DNA of 64,000 bases, taken from the NCBI RefSeq assembly GCF_008710095.1, contig NZ_VYKJ01000004.1:186001-250000 (forward strand), given 5' to 3'. The notes under the pieces were generated by a model. The model was not told the origin of the DNA. It saw only the letters and a program-made list of their open reading frames with translations, and ran no database searches. The stretch is from Affinibrenneria salicis (GTDB lineage: Bacteria > Pseudomonadota > Gammaproteobacteria > Enterobacterales > Enterobacteriaceae). Position numbers and translations under genes: made by a program. Below, in pieces: positions 30,891-39,620 of this stretch (position 1 is its first letter; each line of letters begins with the position of its first letter).

Positions 30891-31766
30891 ATGCGGCGCT
30901 ATCGCGTATTCGATACGATGCAACATCACAAAGCCCGGTTGCGCGATACCGTCGAACTGGGATCCGGTGTGCGTCTGGCCTCATGGTTTAACCGTCATGA
31001 TTGCGTCACGGTGGAAAACGCCGATCACCATACCCTCAGTCTGTACATTGCCGACGGCTACGAGTGCTACCATAAAACGCCGGACGGCTGGCGCAACGGC
31101 GGCGGCCCCGATCGTTTTTGCCTGATGCCGCGGGAAAGCGTGTCGACCTGGGATATCCGCGGTGATCTGTCCTTTGTTCATCTGTATTGCGACGACAATC
31201 ATCTGCGCCGGCTGGCGGAGCAGATTTGGGATCGCAGTCCGGCGGCGTTGCGTATCGAGGAGCGGACCTTCAGCGAAGATCCGCAGATCACCACGCTCTA
31301 TCGCCAGTTCTTGCTCAACAATAGCTGGGCCGATCCGGCCAGCCAACTGGCCCTGTCGAGCGCCGCCACGCTGTTGATGATCCATACGTTACGGCAATAT
31401 ACTCAACTGCAATGGGCCATGCCGGCGGTGCGCGGCGGACTGGCGCCGGCCGTGTCGCGGCGAATAAAAGATCTGATCGACAGCCGGATCGCCGAGCCGC
31501 TGACGCTGGCCGATCTCGCCGCCGAGGCGGAGCTGAGCGAATACCATTTCGCCCGTATGTTCCGGCAGAGCGAGGGAATGGCGCCTCATCAGTATATGCT
31601 GAAGCGTCGGCTGGTCCGGGCGGAAGAGATGTTGCGCCGCAGCTCGCTGTCGATCACCGAGATCGCGCTGGCCTGCGGCTTCAGTTCCGCCAGCCATTTT
31701 AGCCATCGGTTTAAAATCGAGCGCGGCCTGACGCCGTCCGCGCTGCGTCAGGCGCTGTCGCGTTAA
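30891..31766 (+). CDS. AraC-family transcriptional regulator
   Basis: 291 aa. The C-terminal ~100 residues form the AraC double helix-turn-helix: LTLADLAAEAELSEYHFARMF and SITEIALACGFSSASHFSHRFK. The N-terminal part (residues 1-180) is a ligand/dimer domain without a familiar signature (WDIRGDLSFVHLYCDD). A perfect AAAGGAGGT lies 4 nt before the ATG, implying good translation. Divergent from the EamA exporter, its likely target; the effector is unknown. Confidence 0.9.
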   Translation: MRRYRVFDTMQHHKARLRDTVELGSGVRLASWFNRHDCVTVENADHHTLSLYIADGYECYHKTPDGWRNGGGPDRFCLMPRESVSTWDIRGDLSFVHLYCDDNHLRRLAEQIWDRSPAALRIEERTFSEDPQITTLYRQFLLNNSWADPASQLALSSAATLLMIHTLRQYTQLQWAMPAVRGGLAPAVSRRIKDLIDSRIAEPLTLADLAAEAELSEYHFARMFRQSEGMAPHQYMLKRRLVRAEEMLRRSSLSITEIALACGFSSASHFSHRFKIERGLTPSALRQALSR

Positions 31767-31855
31767 GCGCGCGCCGCTGAGCGGCCATGTTTTTCCGTTG
31801 TGCTGCGCGGTCGATGGGCTGTAACATGGCGTGCTTTTTTTAACTGAGTAGCGTT

Positions 31856-32803
31856 ATGCGTGTTTTACTTGCTCCAATGGAAGGCGTGCTCGATGCGCTG
31901 GTCCGCCACCTGCTGTCGGCGGTGAACGACTACGACCTGTGCATCACCGAATTTCTGCGCGTCACCGATCAATTGCTGCCGGCCAAATCCTTTTACCGGC
32001 TCTGTCCGGAACTGCATCATGCCAGCCGCACCGCCGCCGGCACCCCGGTGCGTATTCAACTGTTGGGCCAGTATCCGCACTGGCTGGCGGAAAACGCCGC
32101 CCGCGCGGTGGAACTGGGCTCCTGGGGCGTAGATCTGAACTGCGGCTGCCCGTCGAAGGTGGTGAACGGCAGCGGCGGCGGGGCGACGCTGCTGAAAGAT
32201 CCGGAACTGATCTATCAGGGCGCGAAAGCGATGCGCGCGGCCGTCCCGGCGCATTTGCCGCTTACGGTAAAGATACGTCTGGGCTGGGATTCGGATCAGC
32301 GGCGTTTTGAGATTGCCGACGCGGTCGAACAGGCCGGCGCCAGCGAACTGGTAGTGCACGGCCGAACCAAAGAGGACGGTTACCGCGCCGAACGCATCAA
32401 CTGGGCGGCGATCGGCGAAATCCGCCGTCGTCTGAAAATCCCGGTGATCGCCAACGGCGAAATCCGCGACCATCGCAGCGCGCGCGAGTGCCTGAACATT
32501 ACCGGCTGCGATGCGCTGATGTTGGGGCGCGGCGCGCTTAATGTGCCGAACCTGAGCCGGGTGATTAAATACGACGAGCCGCGCATGCCGTGGTCCGGGG
32601 TGATGCGGCTGCTGGATAACTATGTACGGCTGGAAAAACAGGGCGACACCGGCCTGTATCACGTAGCGCGCATTAAGCAGTGGCTGGGCTATTTGCGTCA
32701 GGAATATGACGAAGCCGGCGCGTTATTCAGCGAGATTCGCACGCTGAGTTCCAGCCCGGCGATAGCCGGCGTGATAGCCCGTCGCGCGGAAGCGATGGAC
32801 TGA
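31856..32803 (+). CDS. dusC: tRNA-dihydrouridine(16) synthase DusC
   Basis: FMN enzyme reducing U16 of tRNA. 315 aa, the same as E. coli Dus[20 protein letters not shown] is the DusC-type FMN-binding start. The catalytic cysteine is in [27 protein letters not shown] and [10 protein letters not shown] follow. The C-terminal helical tRNA-binding domain includes [16 protein letters not shown]. It is convergent with the diguanylate cyclase gene, 13 bases apart. Confidence 0.96.
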   Translation: MRVLLAPMEGVLDALVRHLLSAVNDYDLCITEFLRVTDQLLPAKSFYRLCPELHHASRTAAGTPVRIQLLGQYPHWLAENAARAVELGSWGVDLNCGCPSKVVNGSGGGATLLKDPELIYQGAKAMRAAVPAHLPLTVKIRLGWDSDQRRFEIADAVEQAGASELVVHGRTKEDGYRAERINWAAIGEIRRRLKIPVIANGEIRDHRSARECLNITGCDALMLGRGALNVPNLSRVIKYDEPRMPWSGVMRLLDNYVRLEKQGDTGLYHVARIKQWLGYLRQEYDEAGALFSEIRTLSSSPAIAGVIARRAEAMD

Positions 32804-32816
32804 AACGGCGCGCGCG

Positions 32817-34295
32817 TTATGCGCCGCGCCGCTCGGGCAAGTCGGCGCGCACGCTGCGATTGCGTCCCTGCTGTTTGGCCTGATAGAGCGCGACGTCCGC
32901 GCGGTTAATCAGCGCGTCCAGCGTTTCTTGCGCAAAAGATTCGGCGACGCCGCAGCTGATGGTGACCTGTATCGGACGGTGGTCTGACTCGGTGACCGAC
33001 TCCCCAATCCGTACGCGCAGCGCCTCGGCGCGTTCGAAGGCGGCTTCTTCGCCGCAGTCCTCCAGCAAAATGGCGAATTCTTCGCCGCCCCAGCGGCAGG
33101 CCTGATCGGATGTGCGGATGCTGTTTTGAATCAGCGTGGCGATATGCTGCAGCACCCGATCGCCGGCGATGTGGCCATCGCGGTCGTTGACCTGCTTGAA
33201 GTGATCCACATCAAGCAGCAGTAATGAACGCTGGCGCTGGCCGTGACGCGTCAGCGGGCTGATGCGCCTGAACTGATCTTCAAACGCCTGACGGTTCATC
33301 AGCCCGGTAAGCTTGTCCGTGGTCGCCATGCGCTCCAGTCGGCGCTGGTAACCGCCGATGGTCAGCCACAGAAAAAACAGAAACAGCGCGCTGACCGCGG
33401 CGCTGATGCCCATATTCTGCATCAGCGTCAGCCACAGCTTCTGCTCCGCCGGATGGTTGGTCTGTTCAATCATCAGATACCAGTCGAATTCGGGGATATA
33501 GCGGGTGTGCAGATAAATCTGCCGACCGTCGGCCTGATACTGCCAGGCGCCGCCGGGCACGGTCAGAATGGCGGTAGTCAGCGGCGCAAGGCCGGTTTGC
33601 CGGCGGATATTCAGCGGGCGTTTAAAATGCTGTCCGTGCAGGGTAACCTCGCCGGTCTTATCGATAAAGTAGATGGTGCGGTTATAGCGCTGCTGATAGT
33701 CCTCGATAAAATGGCGGATTTTTTCCACCGAAATGCCCACGCCGGTTACGCCGATCACATTATCGTCATAGTCCATCACCTTGTAGTTGATGAAGATATC
33801 CAACTGGGTGCGGTCCTCGGGATCGGTGCGCAGATCGACCATCCACGCCTGATCGGCGGGCAGCGATTTCACGTCGAAGTACCATTTGTCATCGGCGGAC
33901 TGTTCTGACACGGTGCCGAGAACCCGCTGAGGATCGTAATAGCGCCGCGTTTTGTCGGAGACGAAGTAGGCCTCGACGGTATCAAAGCGTCGGTCGATCT
34001 CATGCAGGTAGCGGATCATCGCCTGCGAATCGGTTTCATTGTTCAGCAGCCAGTCGCGAACGAAGGTGTCGTGCGCCATCAGCGATGAGATGAAAATCGG
34101 CCGCAGCAGATCCTGCTGGATTTCCGAATAGACGTTATCGCCGGTCAGCGGCAGGCTATTTTCCTCGATTTCCTGAATCAGCGACTGCCGCGCGACCTGA
34201 TAGCTGCTCCAGCTGATAATGAAAAACGCCACCAGCAGCATGGCGGTAAACAAAATGATGGCGCCTTTTTTATTCAGCCAGTACGGACGTATCAT
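32817..34295 (-). CDS. Membrane diguanylate cyclase with periplasmic Cache sensor
   Basis: 492 aa. Membrane helix near residues 12-33, a periplasmic domain (about 35-300) of dCache type (DDKWYFDVKSLPADQAWMVDLR, DIFINYKVMDYDDNVIGVTGVGI), a second membrane helix (ISAAVSALFLFFLWLTIG), then GGDEF. The active-site motif is GGEEF, with an RxxD inhibitory site (RTSD) five residues before it. It should therefore make c-di-GMP and be product-inhibited. TTDKLTGLMNRQAF and LLLLDVDHFKQVND are intact. The ligand of the Cache domain is unknown. Confidence 0.92.
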   Translation of the reverse strand: MIRPYWLNKKGAIILFTAMLLVAFFIISWSSYQVARQSLIQEIEENSLPLTGDNVYSEIQQDLLRPIFISSLMAHDTFVRDWLLNNETDSQAMIRYLHEIDRRFDTVEAYFVSDKTRRYYDPQRVLGTVSEQSADDKWYFDVKSLPADQAWMVDLRTDPEDRTQLDIFINYKVMDYDDNVIGVTGVGISVEKIRHFIEDYQQRYNRTIYFIDKTGEVTLHGQHFKRPLNIRRQTGLAPLTTAILTVPGGAWQYQADGRQIYLHTRYIPEFDWYLMIEQTNHPAEQKLWLTLMQNMGISAAVSALFLFFLWLTIGGYQRRLERMATTDKLTGLMNRQAFEDQFRRISPLTRHGQRQRSLLLLDVDHFKQVNDRDGHIAGDRVLQHIATLIQNSIRTSDQACRWGGEEFAILLEDCGEEAAFERAEALRVRIGESVTESDHRPIQVTISCGVAESFAQETLDALINRADVALYQAKQQGRNRSVRADLPERRGA

Positions 34296-34358
34296 TATTC
34301 CACTCGTTGACAGGTAGGAAGAAGGGCGCCGGCGATGCCCTGGGCGCGGTCAGACGGT

Positions 34359-34376
34359 GAGCCGGCGCGCCGGCTC
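34359..34376. terminator. Perfect 18-base palindrome downstream of queH
   Basis: GAGCCGGCGCGCCGGCTC lies 15 bases after the queH stop, between it and the next minus-strand gene. No T-run follows, so it is terminator-like only. Confidence 0.45.
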
Positions 34377-34391
34377 TTCCCGGCAAGGCGG

Positions 34392-35051
34392 TCAGGACTG
34401 GCTGTCGTCGCCGTAATAGAGTTTACCAATCCGTATAATATCGCGTCCCTGCGATTTACGATGCAGATTGGTATCGCGCAGCGAGTAGATACAGCCACAG
34501 TACTCCTGCTGATAAAAACGCTCCCGCTTACTGATTTCGATCATCCGCGCCGAACCGCCTTTTTTGCGCCAGTTGTAATCCCAGTAACTGATGCCGGGGT
34601 ACTTATCGGCGGCTCTGGCGCCGCAGCCGTTGATCTGCTCCATATTTTTCCAGCGCGAGATGCCCAGCGAACTGGAAATCACGCTGAAGCCATGTTCATA
34701 AGCATAGAGCGCGGTGCGCTCGAAGCGCATATCAAAACACATGGTGCAGCGGATGCCGCGCTCCGGTTCCTGCTCCATGCCTTTGGCGCGCTCGAACCAG
34801 TTGTCGGTGTCGTAGTCGGCGTCGACAAAGGGTACGTTGTGTTTTTCGGCGAAGCGAATATTTTCTTCTTTGCGGATCAGGTACTCCCGCTGGGGATGAA
34901 TATTGGGGTTGTAAAAAAAGATGGTGTATTCGATTCCCGATGCGCTGATCGCCTCCATCACCTCCCCGGAACAGGGGGCACAGCAGGAGTGCAGCAGCAG
35001 TTTGTCGGCCTGGTTGGGCAGCGATAGTTTGGGACGCAGGTGCTCTGACAT
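34392..35051 (-). CDS. queH: Epoxyqueuosine reductase QueH
   Basis: Last step of queuosine synthesis, reducing epoxyqueuosine in tRNA. This is the QueH (DUF208) family, non-homologous to the cobalamin-dependent QueG of E. coli. About 219 aa from ATG 35051; earlier in-frame ATGs at 35075 and 35090 are possible but lack Shine-Dalgarno signals. Cysteine motifs: [19 protein letters not shown] and EYCGCIYS, the cluster and iron ligands of QueH; also FFYNPNIHP and [10 protein letters not shown]. It is flanked by unrelated genes. Confidence 0.92.
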   Translation of the reverse strand: MSEHLRPKLSLPNQADKLLLHSCCAPCSGEVMEAISASGIEYTIFFYNPNIHPQREYLIRKEENIRFAEKHNVPFVDADYDTDNWFERAKGMEQEPERGIRCTMCFDMRFERTALYAYEHGFSVISSSLGISRWKNMEQINGCGARAADKYPGISYWDYNWRKKGGSARMIEISKRERFYQQEYCGCIYSLRDTNLHRKSQGRDIIRIGKLYYGDDSQS

Positions 35052-35139
35052 AGCGGCGGACTTTCTCTTTCTCATGATAAAAAACAACATGATGAATTAT
35101 CGTAGATTAACAGCGCATTTACAAATTTAACCGTTGTCG

Positions 35140-36030
35140 TCATGCCGACGGAGCGATAAAGGTCTGAGTTATCGCGCGCATTTCATCACGCAGCCACTGA
35201 CTGAAGGCGAGGCTGCGCGGATCCTGCTCGCAGGGACGGGCCGACAGCAACACGTACTGGCTGCCGTCCGGCTGGAAGGGCGCCAGCGTTTGCAGTCGGC
35301 CGTCGTGCAACTCCCGTTCAACCATAAACAGCGAGGCGATGGCCGCGCCGAGTCCGCTTTCCGCCGCCTGCAGGCTGAGCCAGAAATGCTCGAAATGCCG
35401 TTGCTGGCCCGGCGCGTCGGCTAGCCCGGCGTGTCGAGCCTGCCACTGTTGCCAGGCCTGCGGCCGAGACGCGGTGTGCAGCCGGGCGAGCGGGAGACGC
35501 TCGTCGCGTTTATGCGGCGCGTACACCGGCGCGATATATTCGGACGCGATGCGCAGCGAACAGTAATGGCGCTGCGGGATAAAGTCGTCGCGGCGCAGGG
35601 CGAGGTCGGTATGGCTGCGCTGCAGGTCGATATCGCCGCCGGCCGCCAGCAGGTGGATATCGATATCCGGATGGGCCTGCTTAAAAGCCGGCAGACGGGG
35701 AATCAGAAAGCGCATGCACAGCGTCGGTTCGCACGACACGGTCAGCGGCCGCGCGCTTTCGTCGACGCTGAGCCGCGCGAGGGTATCCGCCAGTTGGGCG
35801 AAAGCGTTCTGGCAGCAGCGGTGCAACTCCTGCCCCTTGAGGGTCAGCCGAATGCCGCGGCCGTTGCGCTCAATCACCGCGAAGCCCAACTGCGACTCCA
35901 GCGTCTTAATCTGTTTACTGACCGCGCCGTGGGTAATAAACAGCGCGCGGGCGGCGGCGGTGATGCTCAGGCAGTTACCGACCGTTTCAAAGGTGGCCAA
36001 TAAATTAAGCGGTGGCAGTGGCTGGGTCAT
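35140..36030 (-). CDS. LysR-family transcriptional regulator
   Basis: 296 aa. N-terminal winged helix-turn-helix (LSITAAARALFITHGAVSKQIKTLESQLG) and a C-terminal periplasmic-binding-like effector domain, GcvA/AmpR-type. Divergent from a LysE-family exporter gene 125 bases away, which is its most likely target. The inducer cannot be told from sequence. Confidence 0.9.
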   Translation of the reverse strand: MTQPLPPLNLLATFETVGNCLSITAAARALFITHGAVSKQIKTLESQLGFAVIERNGRGIRLTLKGQELHRCCQNAFAQLADTLARLSVDESARPLTVSCEPTLCMRFLIPRLPAFKQAHPDIDIHLLAAGGDIDLQRSHTDLALRRDDFIPQRHYCSLRIASEYIAPVYAPHKRDERLPLARLHTASRPQAWQQWQARHAGLADAPGQQRHFEHFWLSLQAAESGLGAAIASLFMVERELHDGRLQTLAPFQPDGSQYVLLSARPCEQDPRSLAFSQWLRDEMRAITQTFIAPSA

Positions 36031-36155
36031 TGGTGAGCTCTCGTCACAATTGGCTGTGAATTATTATCGATTTTTATTGCGCTTTTTTCCATTTATAACT
36101 CCGACATATTGCCGCGCCGGTCGGCGCGCTTTTTTCAACTGACGGGAGTTCACTG

Positions 36156-36764
36156 ATGACGGAGTTTTGGGCGGTAGCACTGATTACCGGACTGGCGGTA
36201 GTCAGCCCGGGGGCGGATTTCGCCATGGTCACGCGTAACAGCCTGGCCGGTCTGCGCCGCGCGGGGGTGCTGACCGCGGCCGGCATTGCGGCGGGCGTGC
36301 TGGTGCACGTCGGCTATACGCTGTTCGGCGTGGCGGCGTTGATGAGCCACTCGCCGCAGCTGTTCGTGCTGGTTAAGTACGCCGGCGCGGCCTGGCTGCT
36401 GTGGCTGGGGTTCAGCACCTGGCGCGACAGGCGTCCGCCGGTGAATATAACGGCCGACGCGTCGACGGCGCCGGGCGGCTGGCGCTATTTCCGTCAGGGT
36501 TTTTTGACCAATGCGCTGAATCCGAAGACCACGCTGTTCGTGCTGAGCGCCTTTCTGCAACTGGTCAATCCGCATACGCCGCTGGCGGTACAGTTGCTGT
36601 ACGGCGCATTTATGTCTCTGGCGCATTTATGCTGGTTTAGCCTGGTGGCGCTATTTTTCAGCAGCGCGTGGTTCCGCCGGCAGGTGCTGCGCTGGTATGG
36701 CTGGATCAACCGTATTATCGGCACGCTGTTGATGCTGTTGGCCGGAATGCTGGCGCTGACCTGA
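36156..36764 (+). CDS. LysE/RhtB-family amino acid exporter
   Basis: 202-aa inner-membrane protein with five to six helices and the family start VSPGADFAMVTRNSLAGLRRAGVLTAAGIAAG. FLTNALNPKTTLFVLSAFLQLV is the conserved middle segment. Likely exports an amino acid or related compound. GGGAG precedes the ATG. Divergent LysR regulator upstream suggests substrate-induced expression. Confidence 0.9.
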   Translation: MTEFWAVALITGLAVVSPGADFAMVTRNSLAGLRRAGVLTAAGIAAGVLVHVGYTLFGVAALMSHSPQLFVLVKYAGAAWLLWLGFSTWRDRRPPVNITADASTAPGGWRYFRQGFLTNALNPKTTLFVLSAFLQLVNPHTPLAVQLLYGAFMSLAHLCWFSLVALFFSSAWFRRQVLRWYGWINRIIGTLLMLLAGMLALT

Positions 36765-36857
36765 GTTCTGGTCAGGTGGAAAATTCAAGCGTAGCATAAC
36801 GCGCATGCGGGCAAGCCCGCGGCCAAAATTACTTATCGCGTTTCAGGGAAAGAGAAT

Positions 36858-37370
36858 ATGACACTGATATTCAATACGATGCGCCATACGCCCTCGTGGG
36901 TGTGGGTCGTTCTGCTGCTACTGATTTACAGCGGCCTCAAGGCTCGGCGGCCGCGGCGCCAGACGCAGTTGCGCCTGCTGTTGCTGCCGGCGATATTCCT
37001 CGTCTGGGGACTGGTTTCGATCTTCCTTGCGCTGCCGGCGTGGGGCGCCGGGCTGGTCGGTTTCGCCGCGGCCTTCGTGTTGTGCGGCGCGCTGAGCTGG
37101 CGGCTGAATAAAGACGTTGGTTACTACGATGCGTCCGGCGGGCAGTATGTGCGCGCCGGGACGGGATGGCCGCTGGTGGTGATGCTGCTCACATTCGCCG
37201 GCCGCTACTATTGCGCGATTCAACTGGCGTGGGAGCCGACGCTGGCGACGTCCGCCGTGTTCTGCGCCTTATCCGGCATCGTGGGCGGTTTCAGCGCCGG
37301 TTTTTTCGCCGCCGGCAGCGGTCGTTTGCTGATGCAGCGCTACTATCCCGTATCGGCCGATCCGGCCTGA
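36858..37370 (+). CDS. DUF6622-like membrane protein
   Basis: 170 aa, hydrophobic, with about four to five membrane segments (WVWVVLLLLIYSGLKARRP, LLLLPAIFLVWGLVSIFLALP, GLVGFAAAFVLCGALSW, WPLVVMLLTFAGRYY). This pattern, with the basic KARRPRRQ loop, resembles the uncharacterised DUF6622 family; I am not certain. GGAAAGAG lies before the ATG. No function can be inferred from neighbours. Confidence 0.75.
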   Translation: MTLIFNTMRHTPSWVWVVLLLLIYSGLKARRPRRQTQLRLLLLPAIFLVWGLVSIFLALPAWGAGLVGFAAAFVLCGALSWRLNKDVGYYDASGGQYVRAGTGWPLVVMLLTFAGRYYCAIQLAWEPTLATSAVFCALSGIVGGFSAGFFAAGSGRLLMQRYYPVSADPA

Positions 37371-37515
37371 ACGCCTCTTGCTCGCCCGCGCCCGCTGCGC
37401 GGATAAATTTTGTCACAAAGAACGCCGACAAACTCGAGTGCGGGCCGCCTGGGGCTAAATTATAATGCCTGCCGGTATTCTCCCTCTAACAGATTTCTGT
37501 TTAAGTTGTTAAATC

Positions 37516-38475
37516 ATGCGTACTGCATTTCGTCTGTCCTTATGCGCCGTTGTTTTATCGTTGACGAGCGCGCTATTGGCGCTGCCGGCGGCGGCGAGTG
37601 AGAACGCAACGTCCGCCAGAGCGGCGGCGCAGCCGGAGATCGCTTCGGGCAGCGCCATGATCGTGGACTTGCGTAATCAAAAAATTCTCTATTCCAGCAA
37701 CCCGGATGTGGTGGTGCCTATCGCGTCGATCACTAAGCTGATGACCGCGATGGTGGTGCTGGATGCCCGCCAGCCGCTGGATGAGCGCCTGTCGGTCGAT
37801 ATCCGCCAGACGCGGGAAATGCAGGGCGTATTCTCCCGCGTGCGTTTAAACAGCGCCGTCAGCCGCTACGATATGCTGCTGCTGGCGCTGATGTCGTCGG
37901 AGAACCGCGCGGCGGCCAGTCTGGCGCATCATTATCCGGGCGGCTATACGGCGTTTATCGCGGCGATGAACGCCAAAGCCCGCGCGCTGGGCATGACGCA
38001 CACCCATTATGTCGAGCCGACCGGTCTGTCGACCGAGAACGTCTCCACCGCCCGCGATCTGAGCAAGCTGCTGATCGCCAGCAAACAGTACCCGTTGCTG
38101 AGCCAGCTGAGCACCACGCAGGAAAAAACGGTTTCCTTTAGCCATCCCGACTATAGCCTGCCGTTTCGCAACACCAACCACCTGGTGTTCCGCCCGGACT
38201 GGAACATTCAGCTGACCAAAACCGGCTTCACCAATCAGGCCGGGCATTGTCTGGTGATGCGCACGGTGATTAATCAGCGGCCGGTGGCGCTGGTGGTGCT
38301 GGACGCGTTCGGCAAATACACCCACTTCGCCGACGCCAGCCGGTTGAGAAGCTGGCTGGAAACCGGCAAGATCAGCCCGGTGCCGCCCGCCGCGCTGAGC
38401 TATAAACAGCAAAAGGCGCTGCATGCGCGCCAGCCGGGCGTGAGCCAGGTGGCCGACGCGGGCGAGGTAAACTGA
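37516..38475 (+). CDS. pbpG: D-alanyl-D-alanine endopeptidase PBP7
   Basis: Periplasmic low-molecular-weight penicillin-binding protein that cuts peptidoglycan cross-links. 319 aa with an N-terminal signal peptide ([20 protein letters not shown]). Serine-protease-like triad: S71-I-T-K74, S128-E-N130, K235-T-G237, all intact. E. coli PbpG is 310-313 aa. Convergent with the GST-type gene, 17 bases apart. In E. coli pbpG and bglX are also near neighbours. Confidence 0.95.
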   Translation: MRTAFRLSLCAVVLSLTSALLALPAAASENATSARAAAQPEIASGSAMIVDLRNQKILYSSNPDVVVPIASITKLMTAMVVLDARQPLDERLSVDIRQTREMQGVFSRVRLNSAVSRYDMLLLALMSSENRAAASLAHHYPGGYTAFIAAMNAKARALGMTHTHYVEPTGLSTENVSTARDLSKLLIASKQYPLLSQLSTTQEKTVSFSHPDYSLPFRNTNHLVFRPDWNIQLTKTGFTNQAGHCLVMRTVINQRPVALVVLDAFGKYTHFADASRLRSWLETGKISPVPPAALSYKQQKALHARQPGVSQVADAGEVN

Positions 38476-38492
38476 TCGCGCGCCCGGCGCCG

Positions 38493-39176
38493 TCAGGACG
38501 CCCGGAGATCGCTGATGACTTCGCCGATGTCGGCCGTTTCCGCCTCGTGTTGCGTTTCGCGCCATTCTTCCGCCAGCGCATCGGCGTACCACTGCTTCAG
38601 CGCCGGCAGGGACAGCATATTTTGGCACCAGGCCTGACTGGCTGCGCTGACCGGCAGGCCATAGGTTTGCAGGCGAAACACTACCGGCGCGAAGAAGGCA
38701 TCCGCCGCGCTAAAGCGCGCGCCGGCGAGGAATGGACCGCCGAAGCGCGTCAGTCCCTGCTGCCAGAGTTCATCCAGCCGTGCAATATCCTGCCGCAGTT
38801 CGTCGGACACGGCGGCTAACTTGATGCGTACGCCGCAGTTCATCGGGCACTGCGAGCGCAGGGCGCCGAAGCCGGAATGCATCTCCGCCGCGGCGCAACG
38901 TGCCCAGGCGCGCGCCTGACGATCGGCGGGCCACACCTGCGGATGGTCTTCGGCCACGTATTCGACGATGGCCAGCGAATCCCAGATGGTGCGCGCGCCG
39001 TCCACCAGGCAAGGCACCTTGCCGGTCGGCGAAAAGACCTTAAAGGCCGACTGGCGGATGCCCGACGAAAAGGGCACCAGCGTTTGGTTAAAGGGAATAG
39101 CCAACGCGCGCAGCAGCAGCCAGGGGCGCAGTGACCAGGACGAGTAATTTTTATTGGCGATATAGAGCTGATACAT
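38493..39176 (-). CDS. Glutathione S-transferase family protein
   Basis: 227 aa. N-terminal thioredoxin-like domain starts YQLYIANKNYSSWSLRPWLLLRAL with the active-site serine region SSWSLR, and PTGKVPCLVDG and TIWDSLAIVEYVAE are the glutathione-binding loops. A helical C-terminal domain follows (GARFSAADAFFAPVVFRL). It resembles uncharacterised bacterial GSTs of the maleylacetoacetate-isomerase-like group; the substrate is unknown. Confidence 0.88.
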   Translation of the reverse strand: MYQLYIANKNYSSWSLRPWLLLRALAIPFNQTLVPFSSGIRQSAFKVFSPTGKVPCLVDGARTIWDSLAIVEYVAEDHPQVWPADRQARAWARCAAAEMHSGFGALRSQCPMNCGVRIKLAAVSDELRQDIARLDELWQQGLTRFGGPFLAGARFSAADAFFAPVVFRLQTYGLPVSAASQAWCQNMLSLPALKQWYADALAEEWRETQHEAETADIGEVISDLRAS

Positions 39177-39620
39177 ATGTTTTTCCCTGTAATGAATCGA
39201 TAATAAATTCTACCCGCCCATCTTTCCCGTCGCCAACAAGCCCTGGGTTACGGCCTTGACGCGAGGGCGCATTATCATCATGCCATAATCCTGTCGTACG
39301 GAACCATTGCCGGACGCCGATGCTTTTTTATGCTGACTCGGGGTATGAATATGAGGATAAATGCGGGCATCAGGCGCCGTGGGTTATGCGTTACGGCGAC
39401 GGAATACGCCGAAATTGTCCTGCGTCGTGTTTTTTTGCAGTTTTTATTCAATGGAACCTAAACAAATACACTATATTACGCGCTGTGTTTTCGAGAGTGT
39501 TGGCGTTGTCGGTGTTTTTCACCATGCCGGAGTTATGGCACAGCGGCTGACTTATCTTCAAACCTGTCTGGTGCTGCAGTGACGCATCCTGCAGCCTGGA
39601 TTGATAGGGTTTATAACATA
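39177..39620. other. Intergenic region GST-bglX
   Basis: About 440 bases between divergent genes. A possible -10 CATAAT lies in GCCATAATCCTG near 39280-39292. Open frames here have no recognisable product and no ribosome binding sites, so none is called. Confidence 0.5.
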
